A stretch of DNA of 64,000 nt from Begonia masoniana (lineage: Eukaryota > Streptophyta > Magnoliopsida > Cucurbitales > Begoniaceae): contig CM039505.1 of NCBI GenBank assembly GCA_022432975.1, forward strand, positions 49,993,897 through 50,057,896, written 5' to 3'. Shown piece by piece: positions 11,297-23,873 of the stretch (the first letter of the stretch is position 1; the number at the start of each line of letters is the position of its first letter). Below the pieces are notes generated by a model. The model saw nothing but the letters and a program-made list of their open reading frames with translations. It was not told the origin of the DNA and did not search any database. The translations under genes were made by a program, and so were the position numbers.

Positions 11297-13918
11297 TGTA
11301 ACACCCGGCATTTTACCTTTGTAATTATTTTCCCGAACTATTAAGTGGGATTAATTCAATATTAATACAAAGTATGTTTAGTTGGAAACCAAAACGAATG
11401 AGTTTATATTGAATTGGATAATGAGATAAAAACCAAACAAAAGGGTAACTAAACAAACAAGCTAGTTGGTAATGGATGGAGGGGTAAATTGGGAAGAAAT
11501 TAAGGTTGGTGGGAGTAAGCCAATGGATGATTGCCAAGTGGAAACTTGTTGAGGAAGCTAAGTTCATCCTCCTACGTGAATTTTCACTCACTTCTCTGCT
11601 TCCTCCCATCTCTCTCGGCTTTCTCTCTTCCAGGCGATTGAAACAAAACTTCCACGCTTTGTTTCTTCTGTATTTTCCCGTCTTCTTCAGAAAAGGTGAG
11701 CATCTTTTAATGCTAACAAATTTGGATGAGTTTAATGTGAGTTTTTACCGAAGTTTAGGGTTTCGGTATTTGGTGAAAACTCACTGTTTTTGGATGAAAA
11801 CACGTTGGTGTGTTTTCTAAAGAGTTGAAATGTGTTTACTGCATATTCTACATGATTTTAGTTAGCATTTGTAGCGTGTTTAAATTCTGTACATGCATGC
11901 TACAGGTCCGAGTTTTTCTTTCCAGAGACATCCAAGTTTTCAACCCTCCAGAAAACAGGTAAGTTCATAACAGTAGGTTGGCCCTCATGGCCCTACATCA
12001 CAGAGGTACTAGGGTCTCAGTTCTATCGGGTAGTTTTGGGTAGAAATGTTATAGCTTCTGTTCAGTTTGTGTTTTGTATTGTCTGTTCAGCTTATGTCCC
12101 GAGTTGTCTGTTTTCTGCCTCACAATATGCCCTGTTATTTCTGATGTCTGTTGTTATAGGTTCAGGCACTGAGAATGTCATGCATACACGTTTTACTGAA
12201 AATCCATGCAAAAGTGACTTCTGTACACTGTTTGAAATTAATAAGATAAAATCTGACTGAAATGTATCAGGTTAAGTGTGGGACAGGGACTGGCCCCTCT
12301 GGTTTTATCCCTCCCTGGGAATCTGAAAATAATGTCCCTGGCAAGGACCCTCTGGTTTTATCCCTCCATGGGAATCTGAAAACTACCGTGCCTGATAGTG
12401 CACTCACTGAACCAGTTCCCCTATAAGCCCCACTTAATTCTTCTGCCACTGAAATGTAAAGTTCTGTTCTGTCACTGTATTTTGAAAACTGCATGCATAG
12501 CATTTTGCATCACTGCATACTGATTTATGTTCTTACTGAGTTTTAGACTCATAGGTGAACTCTCTGATGTAGGTACTGAACCCGAATCTGAGGACTATGT
12601 GCCTCAATCTGATGATCTGATGTAGTTGATGGCTCGAGCTCTCGGGGTAGTTGCTGCAGTTAGACAAATTCTGACCCGAGGTTTAAGTTTTCTGGAAAAT
12701 TCTGGTTTTTGTTGTAAAAACTTCTGTTTTGGAAAGTTCTGTAATCACATGTTAAATTCTGTATTGTCTCTGAAACTCTGAAACAATGCATAGCTTTTGT
12801 GTCAATGTTTAAAACCACTGTATTTGACAGTTAAGTTTGTATTCTAGAGTATTCTGGAATTTGTTTGGAATATTTCTGTTAAGTTCATGCATGGATGGTC
12901 TCGAATTTTAGAGCTATCCATGCAGTTTGTTTTCTTGAAATCTGTCATTTGTAATGAAGGTCTGAAACCTGTATGCCTTCTGTTGTGCTCGAGAACCATG
13001 TTTTGAATTGGTTTGAGAATCTGAGATTGTTATGTTTTCTGTTTTTCTGCTCTCTGTTGGTATGTCTTCCTGTTAAAGAATTGTCAAATTCTTCCTTTAA
13101 AAACTATGTCTTCCGATTGCATCCTCCGTTGTTTTAAAATCATATCCTCCGATCACTGTTCACATTTTATATCCTCCGGTCACTATTCACACTTTATATC
13201 ATCCGGTCACTGTTCACATTTTATATCATCCGATCACTGTTCACATTTTATATCCTCCGATCACTGTTCACATTTTATATCATCCGATCACTGTTCACAC
13301 TTTATATCCTCCGATCACTGTTCACATTTGATATCCTCCGGTCACTGTTCACACTTTATATCCTCCGGTCACTGTTCACACTTTATATCATCCGGTCACT
13401 GTTCACACTTTATATCCTCCGGTCACTGTTCACACTTTATATCCTCCGATCACTGTTCACATTTTATATCCTCCGATCACTGTTCACATTTTATATCATC
13501 CGATCACTGTTCACATTTTATATCCTCCGATCACTGTTCACACTTTATATCATCTGGTCACTGTTCACATTTTATATCATCCAATTCCCGGTTTTCACTG
13601 TAGCGTTGTTTTCAATATGTCTTCTGATTCTGTTCCAAGTTTTAAATTCTGTCATTTATTTTGAAGTCCGCCTTTTAATATTATTCTGTCTTCTCGTTTT
13701 TCTTCTGCCATGCATTTCTGTAATCTGATTTCAATATGTTTTTGCCTTCTGTTTCCTATTTTCACGTCTCTCAGTTTTCAAATCCAGTGAGGGTTTTCTT
13801 CCTGTGTGTGTGATGTTTTAAATGTTAAAAAAAAAATAGTCAGCGTTTTCTGTTACCTGTCCCGGAGTGATGGCTCTGATCCCGGACCTCGATCGGATTC
13901 CGGTTTCGGGCTGTCACA
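11297..13918 (+). mobile_element. Solo LTR (2.6 kb) nested in Athila-like element 1
   Basis: It starts TGTAACACCCGG and ends CGGGCTGTCACA, flanked by ATATC on both sides (11292-11296 and 13919-13923). The related sequence from 24599 begins in the same way. It carries paired hairpin-like blocks around CCCTCC(C/A)TGGGAATCTGAAAA (12310-12380) and a 27-bp minisatellite (13136-13586). There is no internal domain, primer site or second LTR, so LTR-LTR recombination has removed the rest. It is probably a Ty3-gypsy LTR, judged by termini and length; no coding part is present to confirm this. Confidence 0.85.
13136..13586 (+). repeat. Minisatellite, 27-bp unit, about 16 copies
   Basis: The unit is close to ATATCCTCCGATCACTGTTC plus ACATTTT. 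It varies at CCTCCG/CATCCG and GATC/GGTC. Because 27 is a multiple of three, a 165-codon repetitive frame (13106-13603) runs through it; I do not take that as a gene. Confidence 0.92.
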
Positions 13919-15430
13919 ATATCAACACAAACCTAATAATTGTTTAAAATAAAATAAGATTGAAAGCTGAATTGTTCAAACTTTTTTTTTTTTTCAATTG
14001 ACACATAACATAAATACAACGAATTAATGCTGCAAAAAGAAACAAATGACAAAGGAGTTGCTATTGAATTTCACCAGCTCTTTTTTTTTTTTTTTTTTTC
14101 AACTCTCCCCTAATTAGATCAATATCCCTGTGCTCATTTAATAGGGCAGGAAAAATATATAAGGCTGGTCTGAGTTCAGGTGACAAATGAATTGTAAATA
14201 ATAGGCTCAAAAGTGTGACTATGGGTGTCATTAAATGACACAACAAGGTAGGCTCATAAAGCTCAAACGGTTCAAAGACGGCCTGAATCATTCTCTTAAT
14301 TTCAGAAAAATTTCAATTTGCATTCGAGGATAATGAGCAAAACCAAGAAAGATTTGTCTTCACAGTATTCTCGTTCTCACACATTTCACTGGAGTTACAC
14401 TCCCTTACCTTGTTTATTCTCGTTCACTCCCTTACAGTATATGGGTTTCACTCTTAGTAGACTACACAAATATTACCAACAAATAGAATCAAATAAGAAT
14501 AAAACGTGTTCAGATTTTTGAAGATAACTCTGTAAGCTCTAATCAATGCAAACTAAAACAAATCACTCTTTTACTCAGCATTTCTCAAGGAATTAAAGCA
14601 TGAATCAATCATTTAAATCATCATCGACACCTCAACCAAGATGTCAGATTGCAATACCAAAATATATCAAAGTGCTAAGATACGCTAAAATCACCCCCAA
14701 ACTTAAAATAGACATTGTCCTCAATGTATAAAAAATATAGGGTAAAAGTCGCGTACCTCATAATGTCTTGAGCTGGCCGTGGAGTGTTGGTCGAACGAGT
14801 AATCGAGCAGAAGAGTTTTATATATATATATATATATATATATTTATAATTAACTAAATAAAATAAAATAAAATGATAAAACGATAAAACGAATTTAAAA
14901 TAACTAAATCGGACCCTATTTAAAAGAAGAAAAATAAATAAAATAAAAGAAGAAAAATAAATAAAAAGAAAATAAAGTAAGAAACTAAATAAAACTAAAA
15001 ATAACAGTAAGAGAAAAAAAATAAAATAAAATAAAATAAAGTAAAATAAAATAAAAATAAATGAAGAAATTATTATTATTATTATTTTAACATGAAATAA
15101 ATAAAATGATAACAAGGAAATAAAATGACTTAATCGAAACCTATTTAAAAAAAAAGAAAAATAAAAATAAAAGAAGTGAAATAAAGTAAAAAGAGAAAAT
15201 AAAATGAAATAAGAAACTAAAACATAAAAACAAATGAAAATACAATGAAAACGAAAACGAAATAAAAAAGAAAACAAAACTACAACTAAGTAAAACGAAA
15301 ATGAAAATAACAAAAATAAAAATAAATAGAAATAAAAATAAAGAAAAATGAATAAAGGAAAATAAATAACTACTGGGTTACCTCCCACTAAGTGCGTGTT
15401 TTAACGTCGTCAGCTTGACGATATGCTGCG
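13919..15430. other. Non-coding spacer of Athila-like element 1, low complexity
   Basis: This lies between the nested solo LTR and the gag-protease stop. Positions 14815-15365 are almost entirely A, G and T on the plus strand, made of AAATAAAATAAAAT-type runs, an (AT)n block near 14820 and TTATTATTATT near 15070. Other members of this lineage keep polymerase genes here. No reverse transcriptase or integrase motif is present in any frame. Confidence 0.75.
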
Positions 15431-17878
15431 TCATGTTGGGTCACGATATATAATGGAATTTGCATTTTTAACTGTTTCGCCCCAATATGGTAACCATTGT
15501 TGCCCATTTACCAGTTTATCATTCGCCAGAATCTTTTTGTGGTCAGGTGGTTTCTTAATAGGTGGGATAACCCGTAATGTCGATTCTCCCAGATTTTCAA
15601 CGTATTGCATCTCATTCAGCTCAAGAGAGTCGCTTAGTTGACGTGAGGCTTCCATTGTAACAGTGTTAGGGAGTTCCACCCGAAATATGTCAGCGCTAGA
15701 TATTGGGTACTCCATTGACTTATACACCTGGAATGTCACCTCTTCATCCTGTACTTGCAATTTGAGCTCCCCCTTTCTAAGATCAATGACAGCACCACCT
15801 GTAGCTAAGAATGGTCGCCCTAATATAATCGGCACATTTTGATCTTCTTCCATGTCAAGCACAATCAAATCGGCAGGGAATATAAATTTGTCGACCTTTA
15901 CGAGCACATCTTCAATGATTCCCCTCGGGTGTTTAATAGAACGATCAGCCATCAATAATGTAACCTCTGTCGGCTTTGCTTCGCCTAATTTGAGTTTCCG
16001 GAATATAGACAAAGGCATCAAATTAATGCTCGCTCCCAAATCGCATAGTGCCCTGGTAGATACAGAACTGCCAATCTCGCATGGTACAGTAAAACTTCCT
16101 GGATCTTTTAATTTTTGAGGTAGCTTTTTCTGAATAATAGCACTGCATTCTTCTGTAAGAGCTATAAAACCACACTCCTCTATTTTGCGCTTGTGGGAAA
16201 GAATATCTTTAAAAAATTTAGCATAACGCGGCATCTGTTCCAAAGCTTCGGCAAACGGAATATTAATGTGGAGCTTCTTGAAGACTTCAAGGAATTGAGA
16301 GAATTGTTTGTCAAGCTTCACATTTTTCAATCTTTGTGGAAACGGTACCGGAGGCGGTTGATGAGCTGGGTGTGATTTTTGAACTTCATCTGTATTAGTC
16401 TCTTCATTAACAACTTCTGGCATGTCTTTTTCTTTTTGCACTGGTTCAACTAATGTGCACTGTTGAGTGGTAATTGCATTACAATGCTCTTTCGGATTTA
16501 CTTCGGTGTTACTTGGTAATGAGCCGTGGGGTCTTCCATTTATGATGCTTGCAAAGTGCCCAAGTTGATTTTCGAGATTGCGAATTTGAGCTGATTGATT
16601 TTGCATCGCTGTACGGGTCTCGGTCATAAACTGCATAAGGGCGGTTTCAAGATCATTTTTCTTATCAATTTGTTGAGTTGGACCGGGTTGAGATGCTTGA
16701 GGTGGCTGCATAGTGTTCTGAGAATTCCTCCATGAAAAATTTGGGTGTTGCTGCCATCCTGGATTGTAAGTATTAGAATTTGGATTTCCTTGACGATTGA
16801 AGTTGCCCATATAGTTGGCTTGCTCTGCTGTTGCATTCGACATAGGATTACCCTCTTGACATTCTTCACTCAAATGCGGCCCTTGACAATTAACTTTCAA
16901 TGTTTTCCCAACACTTGCTGCCAAATGAGATTCCTGTAATTGCTTAGTCAATGATGCAACCTGTAGAGTTAGAGCTTTCATAGCCTCGAGTTCTGGAGTA
17001 CCCGATGTGCGCCTCATAATCGATCGCTCCACTGGACACTGGTCATTGTTAAGTGCTAATTCCTCTAATAATTCATAAGCGGCATCTTCCGTTTTTCTCA
17101 TTAAAGCTCCACCTGCTGCTGCATTAACCAGAGTCTTAGTAGAAGCTGATAATCCCATATAAAAAGTCTGAATATGCATCCACATCGGTAGACCATGATC
17201 GGGGCACTTTCTCAACATCTCCTTAAAACGAGCCCACGCCTCATATAATGTCTCCCCATCGAACTGAGTAAAATTAATTATATCATTGCGAAGTCTAGCT
17301 GTCTTCTCGAATGGAAAGAATTTGGAAAGGAATTTCTGGCATAAATCTTCCCACGTAGTAATAGAATTAGCGGGCAAAGAGTTAAGCCAGTTTTTCGCAC
17401 GATCTCGTAATGAAAATGGAAATAGCCGTAGTCTCAATGCATCATCCCCCACATTGTGAAATTTAAAAGTGTCGCATACCTCTAAGAAATTTGCAATGTG
17501 ATCTTTGGGGTCTTCTGAAGGTAATCCACTGAATTGAGATTGTTGAATCATATGCAGGGTGCTCGGTTTAATTTCAAAATTAGCATTGATGGCCGGTCTG
17601 CGAATAGCGGAATGCACTCCGGATACGGTCGGTATAACATAATCCAATAAAGTCCGGGTCTCAGCATTTACAAGTGGATGATTGTCAATAACGAGTGGAG
17701 GATTTTCAATATTGTCTGCTCTGTTATCCCCCATAATGACACGCGCTGATTGAATAGCTTCTCTTCTCGCCTTACGATGTTGTCGACACGTACGCTCTAT
17801 TTCAAGATTAAGTGGGAGAAGATTGACGTTTCCTTCCTTACGCATACACCTGAGAATAACACGAAAATAAAGAATCAA
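15431..17878 (-). CDS. Gag-protease polyprotein, Athila-like
   Basis: An uninterrupted frame of up to 815 codons. The N-terminal third has the retrotransposon Gag capsid fold signature (about residues 105-240, including [16 protein letters not shown] and the [14 protein letters not shown] block). A degenerate knuckle follows ([11 protein letters not shown], one Cys missing), then a Gln/Asn-rich linker and a coiled-coil-like stretch. An aspartic protease lies near residues 610-710 with [11 protein letters not shown] and [19 protein letters not shown] in place of D-S/T-G is usual in the Athila/Tat group. The ATG at about 17734 (MGDNRAD) may be the true start, since upstream residues look like leader translation. 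No polymerase follows. The frame is free of lesions, which fits the very similar LTRs. The product would form particles and process itself but need polymerase from a related element. Confidence 0.88.
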   Translation of the reverse strand: MILYFRVILRCMRKEGNVNLLPLNLEIERTCRQHRKARREAIQSARVIMGDNRADNIENPPLVIDNHPLVNAETRTLLDYVIPTVSGVHSAIRRPAINANFEIKPSTLHMIQQSQFSGLPSEDPKDHIANFLEVCDTFKFHNVGDDALRLRLFPFSLRDRAKNWLNSLPANSITTWEDLCQKFLSKFFPFEKTARLRNDIINFTQFDGETLYEAWARFKEMLRKCPDHGLPMWMHIQTFYMGLSASTKTLVNAAAGGALMRKTEDAAYELLEELALNNDQCPVERSIMRRTSGTPELEAMKALTLQVASLTKQLQESHLAASVGKTLKVNCQGPHLSEECQEGNPMSNATAEQANYMGNFNRQGNPNSNTYNPGWQQHPNFSWRNSQNTMQPPQASQPGPTQQIDKKNDLETALMQFMTETRTAMQNQSAQIRNLENQLGHFASIINGRPHGSLPSNTEVNPKEHCNAITTQQCTLVEPVQKEKDMPEVVNEETNTDEVQKSHPAHQPPPVPFPQRLKNVKLDKQFSQFLEVFKKLHINIPFAEALEQMPRYAKFFKDILSHKRKIEECGFIALTEECSAIIQKKLPQKLKDPGSFTVPCEIGSSVSTRALCDLGASINLMPLSIFRKLKLGEAKPTEVTLLMADRSIKHPRGIIEDVLVKVDKFIFPADLIVLDMEEDQNVPIILGRPFLATGGAVIDLRKGELKLQVQDEEVTFQVYKSMEYPISSADIFRVELPNTVTMEASRQLSDSLELNEMQYVENLGESTLRVIPPIKKPPDHKKILANDKLVNGQQWLPYWGETVKNANSIIYRDPT

Positions 17879-17932
17879 AATAAATAGAATTCAATATAAA
17901 ACTAAAAATAATTAATTCGATATCAATAATAA

Positions 17933-17954
17933 AGTCCCCGGCAACGGCGCAAAA
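17933..17954 (-). other. Primer-binding site (tRNA-Asp type)
   Basis: The plus strand reads GTCCCCGGCAACGGCGC next to the right LTR. That is the 3' end of plant tRNA-Asp, the typical primer of Athila elements. The last bases differ (AAAA where the tRNA reads CA). Confidence 0.8.
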
Positions 17955-17958
17955 AACT

Positions 17959-19678
17959 TGTTGTGAAAAATAGTTCGCAAGTGTACGAGTCGCAACAAGT
18001 AATATAGTAATAAAGAGAGTGTCGAACCCACGAGGACTTGTAATCAATAATCGAAATAACTAATTTTAATTCTAAATTGAACACACGTTTTTATGATTTT
18101 TAATAATTGCAATTAAAATAAATGACTAAAACAATTAAAATAAACTAAATTAAAATAGAAAAACAAATAAACTGAGATTAAATCAAATTGATAAAAGCCT
18201 AGGTACTACGATTTCACCAAGACAATATTTATTTCAGTCCTTCGCAATTACATTCATAAATATTCTTCCTATGTTGATGATCGATTTCACTAAATTCTAA
18301 TACAATCTCTCTCGAGCATTGCATAGTTTATTTGATTAATGGGTTATCACTTCTCAGTCTCAAATCCTGCATTAATCAAATACAAATAAATCAAGAAATC
18401 ACAGTGATCACACCAATACCGTAACTATCTCTAGCCTACGTATATTAATGACATTAATTTCAGTGCACAGATATTTATCACCTCTCGGTCTCAAAACACC
18501 CCAAAATTCATGTAAATATTGGCCAGAAATTTACAGGCTTTAAGAACAGAAATTAAATGCGTCAACAATATTGGAAGAAATACTTAATGAATAAAATTAA
18601 ACGAAGAACATGAACGTAAATATTATATGGCTACATCGTAGCCCTAGAGTAAAAGATTAGTTCATATTAAAAGAAAAGAAAACTAAAATAATAATGATGC
18701 TCATGAATAAATAAATAACTAAGGATAAGAGAAAACTATATTAATGTGCTGTAGTCTTCAAGTCTGGTTATTCTCTTCTCCGATGAATAGTTCTCCTCTG
18801 CTGAAAATATCAAGCCAAAAATCTCCAGCATTCAGCTCTCGCTTTCTACCAAAGAAATTCGCCCAGAGTTCTCCTGCTCTCTGCCACGCTCTCCAAAATC
18901 ACAGACCCCCTCCTGTTTCTTGTTTTCAAAGTCGCCCAACGCCTCGCTGCTGCTCTGTTTAAATCGCCGACAGAGAATGCTTTCAATCGCCCAACGCCGA
19001 AGCTCTCAAAGTCGCCGAACGCCAGAGAATGCCCAAAATACACCGACTCCCTATCGCTTGCTTGCCCAGAATGCCTAAGACCGAATCCTTCAAGGCCGAA
19101 TCCTTCCCCTCTGCCACAACTCTTTTTCCTTTTTTCAATCAATGGATTAGATTCAGCCTTTCCTAATTTGCCGAATGCCAGATCACCGAATCGTTGCGCC
19201 CGTGATGCTTGCCCTGTCAATAGCAGAATCCGCTGATTCTTTCCAAAATCGCTGCTTGCTGCCTTTTGGTTTTTATCCTTCTTTTCTTTTCAGTCGATGG
19301 CTTTGATTATTTCTTTCCTTAGTTAACGGCAGAGATTAAATAATTGATCTTTCCAAATTTGAATTTATGTGGCGATTAATAGCTGGTAATGTGGCGACTG
19401 ATCGCCACATTCTCTGTTTAATTTGTCAATTTTTGTTGCTTTTGTGTTGAATAGTTTCGATCTCCAGAATGCTGAATCTCCTTCCCCAGCGCCTCTGCTT
19501 TTATTTGTTAATCTTTTCTTCCACTTGTTTAATGCTTTGTATTCAACCACCCTCGTATTTTATGTAAATTTTCTGCACACTTAAACCAAACTCATCAAAT
19601 ACTTTCACACACTTGAGAATAAACTTATCAAATCAAGTGTAAAAAGTATAAATAAGTGTGTAAAATACACACTTATCA
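17959..19678 (-). repeat. Athila-like element 1, right LTR (5' LTR in element orientation)
   Basis: A 1720-bp copy of the LTR at 8926-10644 with the same TGTTGTGAAAAATAG start and ACACTTATCA end. The few differences include a CT insertion near 18891 and a missing T near 18260. It is followed by the second ACTTC. Confidence 0.93.
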
Positions 19679-19683
19679 ACTTC

Positions 19684-20081
19684 CAGATACCATGTTTTTA
19701 ACATCAACTATTAAATTAGTTATTAGTTATCTTTAGAATTTTTATGGCTTTGTTTATTTTCTTATTATGGACTATCGTGCCCCACATCTGTGTAGTTGTC
19801 CATACTTTTAAGTTGTTTCAATTGCAAAAGTTTAAATAAAGTCGAATAAGTTATATTTTTTGTTTTCTTTTTCTAATTTGTGGTTCTTCTTTTTAATGTG
19901 ACTCAACCAAGGAAAATGGATCTTACCAGGCGAAGGTAAACCAGAAACAATAAAAACAAGAAAATACTATCGGTCTAGAAACAATAAATTAGAAACGAAA
20001 AAGACTCAAACAAAAATAGCAAATGATGTAGATTCATGATACCATAACATGCTGTAAAAAATAAACAACACACAGCTAGAT
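19684..20081. repeat. Repeat unit 2, continuation after the Athila-like insertion
   Basis: It carries on the unit 2 right arm (CAGATACCATGTTTTTAACA...), then the tail up to CACAGCTAGAT. There the next element enters at 20082 and duplicates TAGAT. It aligns with 7722-8120 of unit 1. Confidence 0.8.
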
Positions 20082-20409
20082 TGTAACGCCCCGAGTTTTC
20101 TGAACTCAGTTTGTTACTCATAAACTCGAACTTGACTAAGAAACTTTGGACCAGATTTAAAATTTCGCTCGAAAGTCTAAATTTGACATTTTTTAAAACC
20201 TCAAAACATTTAGAGACTTGCAGCGAAAATCATTTGAGCTAAATAGAGTTAAACAAAACTATAGAACGATGTTTGAATAATCAGTTGAGATGTTAGGGAA
20301 CATTCGGCCAAAAGAAATAAATGTTTAAATCGCGTAATGCTTTGAAAGTTACAAAAGTCAAATTCGTCTGCCGCTGTACAAAGTCAACAAGAGGGCAGAA
20401 ATAAAACTG

Positions 20410-20800
20410 AAGGTCTCCACCGGTGACGTCAGCCGGAGGAGTCATTCTTCTAGCTTCAGCCGATCGCAAAACGACAAGTTTTGCTACTGTATCTACCGGT
20501 GACGTCAGTCGGATGATTCGTTCATCCCGCCTCAGCCGATCACTAGACGACAAGTCTTTTACTCACGTCTTTCGGTAGGTAAAGTACTCGACATCATCCG
20601 GATACAAAACGACAATTTACATCCTACATCTTCCGATGGATTTAACACACGACATCCACCGGTGACCAAACGACAAAACTTCTATTACATCATCCGATGG
20701 ATTTAACACTCGACATCCACCGGTCACTAAACGACAAATTACATTCTACATCATCCGATGAACTTAACACCCGACATCCACCGGTCACAAAACGACAAAT
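20410..20800. repeat. Degenerate tandem repeat in the outer solo LTR
   Basis: Units of roughly 55-60 bp are built on ACATC(A/C)(T/A)CCG(A/G)TGGATTTAACAC and CATCCACCGGTCAC(A/T)AAACGAC. Two TGACGTCA palindromes lie at 20424-20431 and 20500-20507. It occupies the position, in reverse orientation, of the array in the inner LTR. Confidence 0.75.
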
Positions 20801-21690
20801 TTTCTACTTATATCTTCTGATAGACAACAGAACAACAACTCAGCACCCGCCAATAGACATCGTCTATCAATAGAGAACAGAGCGACATTTCAACTACTCC
20901 TTGCTATACAAACACAACTCTGACTACGAAAGGAAATTTACTTACTTCACTGTAACAATTCAAAACATTGCATTATTCAAGATCCAGTAAGAACCAACAT
21001 TAAAACTCAACAAAATACTATTTTCAGAAAGATCTCAAAGGCGTATTCAAAACATTGAAACCACTACTGTCATGAAATCTCAACACGCTTAAATTGAAAC
21101 ATTGTCAACTAAACCTTCACACCAACAGACATTAGTTAAACCGCCTCATCAGGATACCAAAACGTGGCATGAATGTGCTTCAACAGCTTCGCCTATTCCT
21201 CAGTAAATTAAAAGAACTCTCCAGTTGTTACCTCAACACCTACATCACAAAACTCATCTATTAGCCTAATGCTAAGCAAGTAAAGCAATAATGAAATGAT
21301 ATGCTGAAACATAAAACCTAAACATGCAGTTTCTACTTTCTCATCTCAGTTGTACATTCGTTCGTTTACTGATCTGATCCCTCGGTTCCCTTGGGAGTGG
21401 GATCAATTCTCCCAATGTTATAAATCCTCTACTCGATTAAGGGGCGGATGAATTCCCTTAATAGCTATTCTGATCCCTCAGTTCCCTTGGGAGTGGGATC
21501 AGTTCTCCCAATGTTATACATCCTCTACTCGATTAAGGGGCGGATGAATTCCCTTAATAGCTATTCTGATCCCTCAGTTCCCTTGGGAGTGGGATCAACT
21601 CTCCCAATGTTATAAATCCACTTCATCAATTAAGGGGCGGATTAATTCCCTTAACAGCTATCATAATACGTTCTGTTTATGACTTACCAT

Positions 21691-23873
21691 TGTAACACCC
21701 GACTTTAATTAAAAATTTAAAAGAACAGATAAATCAATTAAGTATAATCGATGAATGAAATTTTAGTATAATGTAGGTTAGGTTGAAGAATGAGTAAGTA
21801 AGGGCATAAGGGTAATTGGCAAATTTGAAAGTGGATAAGGTATTTAAGGCAAAAGTTTAGAGTAGCCGCCACCACTACTCATTTTCTTTCCCTTTCAGTC
21901 TTCAGCTCGAACGGCAGAAATCTCTAGGCAATTCTCCTGCCCGATTCTCCTTCAACCTAGGTAAGCCCTCATTGTTTTCTTGCGATTTTAGTAGTTAGAT
22001 AGCTGAGGGAGTACAATGTGAGGAGTTTCGAGGAATGTTGTGATTTAGAGTAGGTTCGGGTTGAGCGACTATTGAGAATACCCGAGTTGTGGGGTTTCAA
22101 ATTTGGTTTCCTCAAACTCCTGTATTGATTCTGTGAAGTTTAGTGAAAGTTTGATATATGTACTATTATGATTTTAGGTGAGCGAGCTTCTGAAGTAGCA
22201 TTTAGCCGAGCGATTTCCAGGGAGCCAGGTAAGTAGAGTTTGTTTGTGCCTTCGGGCCTACATCACAAACAGTAGGATTTATGTATGTTTGTATGTTTAT
22301 TTCCAGTTGTCATGCATCATGTTTTGAAAGATTACGAAAATGAATTTACATGAAACGCATGGTAAATGTGAGCAGGATGATCAGAACAACTGTTAAGGGG
22401 GATTAATCCGCCCCTTAATTGAGAACAGAGGATTGAGGTTTTGGGAAAAGTGATCCACTTCCCAATCCTACAGGGGGATCAGACCAGTTAACTGTTAAGG
22501 GAATTAATTCGCCCCTTAATTGAGATCAGAGGATGTATGCTTTGGGGGATGACTGATCCACTTTCCCATCGTACAGAGGGATCCACAGAGAACAAATTTG
22601 AATACAACTGAGATGAGAAAGTAGAGATTGCATGTTTAGGGAAATTTTTGTTTCATTAATTCATTTCATTCATTGCTCTACTTGCTTAGCATTAGGCTAA
22701 TAGATGAGTTTGTGATGTAGGTGAAGAAGTTACTGAAGGTGTGTTTACCGACCAATAAGAGGACCAGGCTGGTTGGAGGAGCATTTTCAGGCATCGGTTT
22801 GGCCATCTGTTGAGGCGGTTTAATCCATGGCTGCAGGTGTTGAGTTGGGAGTAACTAGTTCAGTATAGATGTTTCTTTTTCTGAAAATTTTATGATAGTA
22901 GTGTTTTTCAAAACTTTGAATACATTCTGAGAATCTTTGATATTAGTGTTCTGTTGGGTTTTGAAAATACTGTTTTCTACTGGATTTGAGTGATGCAATG
23001 ATTTGATCTGTCTCTGATTGGTCTTAGTAAAATGCTTAAATCCTTTGATAGTCAGAGCTTTCTTGGAATACAGCAGAATTACTGTTCTGAAGTCTATCGG
23101 CAGATGTTGGATGAAGGAGTCATCCGGCTGACGTCATCGGTAGATGAAAGTGGTAAGTCTTGTCGTCTAGCGATCGGCAGATGTTGGATGAGGGAGTCAT
23201 CCGGCTGACGTCATCGGTAGATGAAAGTGGTAAGTTTTGTCGTCTAGCGATCGGCAGATGTTGGATGAAGGAGTCATCCGGCTGACGTCATCGGTAGATA
23301 TAAGTTGCAAGTTGTCGTCTAGCGATCGGCAGATGCTGGAGGAAGGAATCCCCCGGCTGACGTCATCGGTAGATGTAAGTAGCAAGTTTTGTCGCTTAGT
23401 TATCGGTAGATGCAGTCTACCGAGAGTTGTCCTGTTTGTATATCTTCCGGCTGACGTCATCGGAAGATGTAGGTAGTGTTTGTCGTTTTGTGACCGGTTG
23501 ATATAACCGAATTTTTGTCGTTTGTCATCGGTAGAGGCCTCCTATTTTCTATTTCTGCTTCTTGTGTTGACTTTTTCGTCGGCAGATGTGTTTGACTTCT
23601 GCAATTTCATGGGTATTCCACATTTTTAGAGCTTTATATTTTTGGCCCATTATTCTTAACACTCCCAACAATTATTTTAAAATGTTTTCACAGATTATTT
23701 AACTTCATTGATGTTCGATTGATTTCCGCTGCAAGTTTTAAAATACATCGAGTTTTAGAAAAAGTCAAATTTTGACTGTCGAGTGAAATATTTTTAAATT
23801 TAGTATCAAGTCGTCATGGTTCGGTTCAGTGTGTTGAGTTGCAAACCGGGTTTAGATAATTCGGGGCGTTACA
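21691..23873 (+). mobile_element. Solo LTR (inner), 2183 bp
   Basis: It starts TGTAACACCCGACTTTAATT and ends TTCGGGGCGTTACA, flanked by ACCAT (21686-21690 and 23874-23878). It is the same family as the outer LTR in the opposite orientation. It has paired blocks around GGGGGATTAATCCGCCCCTTAA (22397 region; the outer copy is near 21440) and an array of about 75-bp units. No primer site or coding region was found, so this is an LTR-LTR recombination product. Confidence 0.88.
23097..23540 (+). repeat. Tandem repeat with TGACGTCA in every unit
   Basis: About five units of 70-80 bp read GATCGGCAGATGTTGGATGA, then GTCATCCGGC, TGACGTCATCGGTAGATG and GTCGTCTAGC. The palindrome TGACGTCA lies at 23129, 23206, 23283, 23358 and 23452. 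It is the core bound by plant TGA/CREB-type bZIP proteins. Confidence 0.85.

Larger units (their letters stand above)
8926..19678 (-). mobile_element. Athila-like LTR retrotransposon with gag-protease only (TR-GAG type)
   Basis: Two LTRs of about 1720 bp (8926-10644 and 17959-19678) bound the element, with TG...CA ends and a 5-bp duplication ACTTC (8921-8925 and 19679-19683). Orientation is minus: the tRNA-Asp-type primer site lies inside the right LTR and the polypurine tract inside the left one. The only coding region is an uninterrupted 815-codon gag-protease frame. Reverse transcriptase, RNase H and integrase are absent, so the element is non-autonomous. I noted about a dozen substitutions and two indels between the LTRs, under 1 percent, so insertion was recent. 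A 2.6-kb solo LTR of another family lies in the 3' non-coding part. Confidence 0.92.

Noticed and set aside
13136..13586. CRISPR-like regular repeats
   Set aside because: There are no unique spacers, and the unit is contiguous. The DNA is clearly plant nuclear.
13106..13603. 165-codon frame with a nine-residue repeat
   Set aside because: A 27-bp minisatellite gives an open frame automatically, and it lies inside a solo LTR.
14675..15388. 237-codon minus-strand hydrophobic frame
   Set aside because: Low-complexity A/T-rich DNA (TTTTATTTT-type) translates to Phe/Leu/Tyr runs. It has no domain and lies in the spacer of the Athila-like element.
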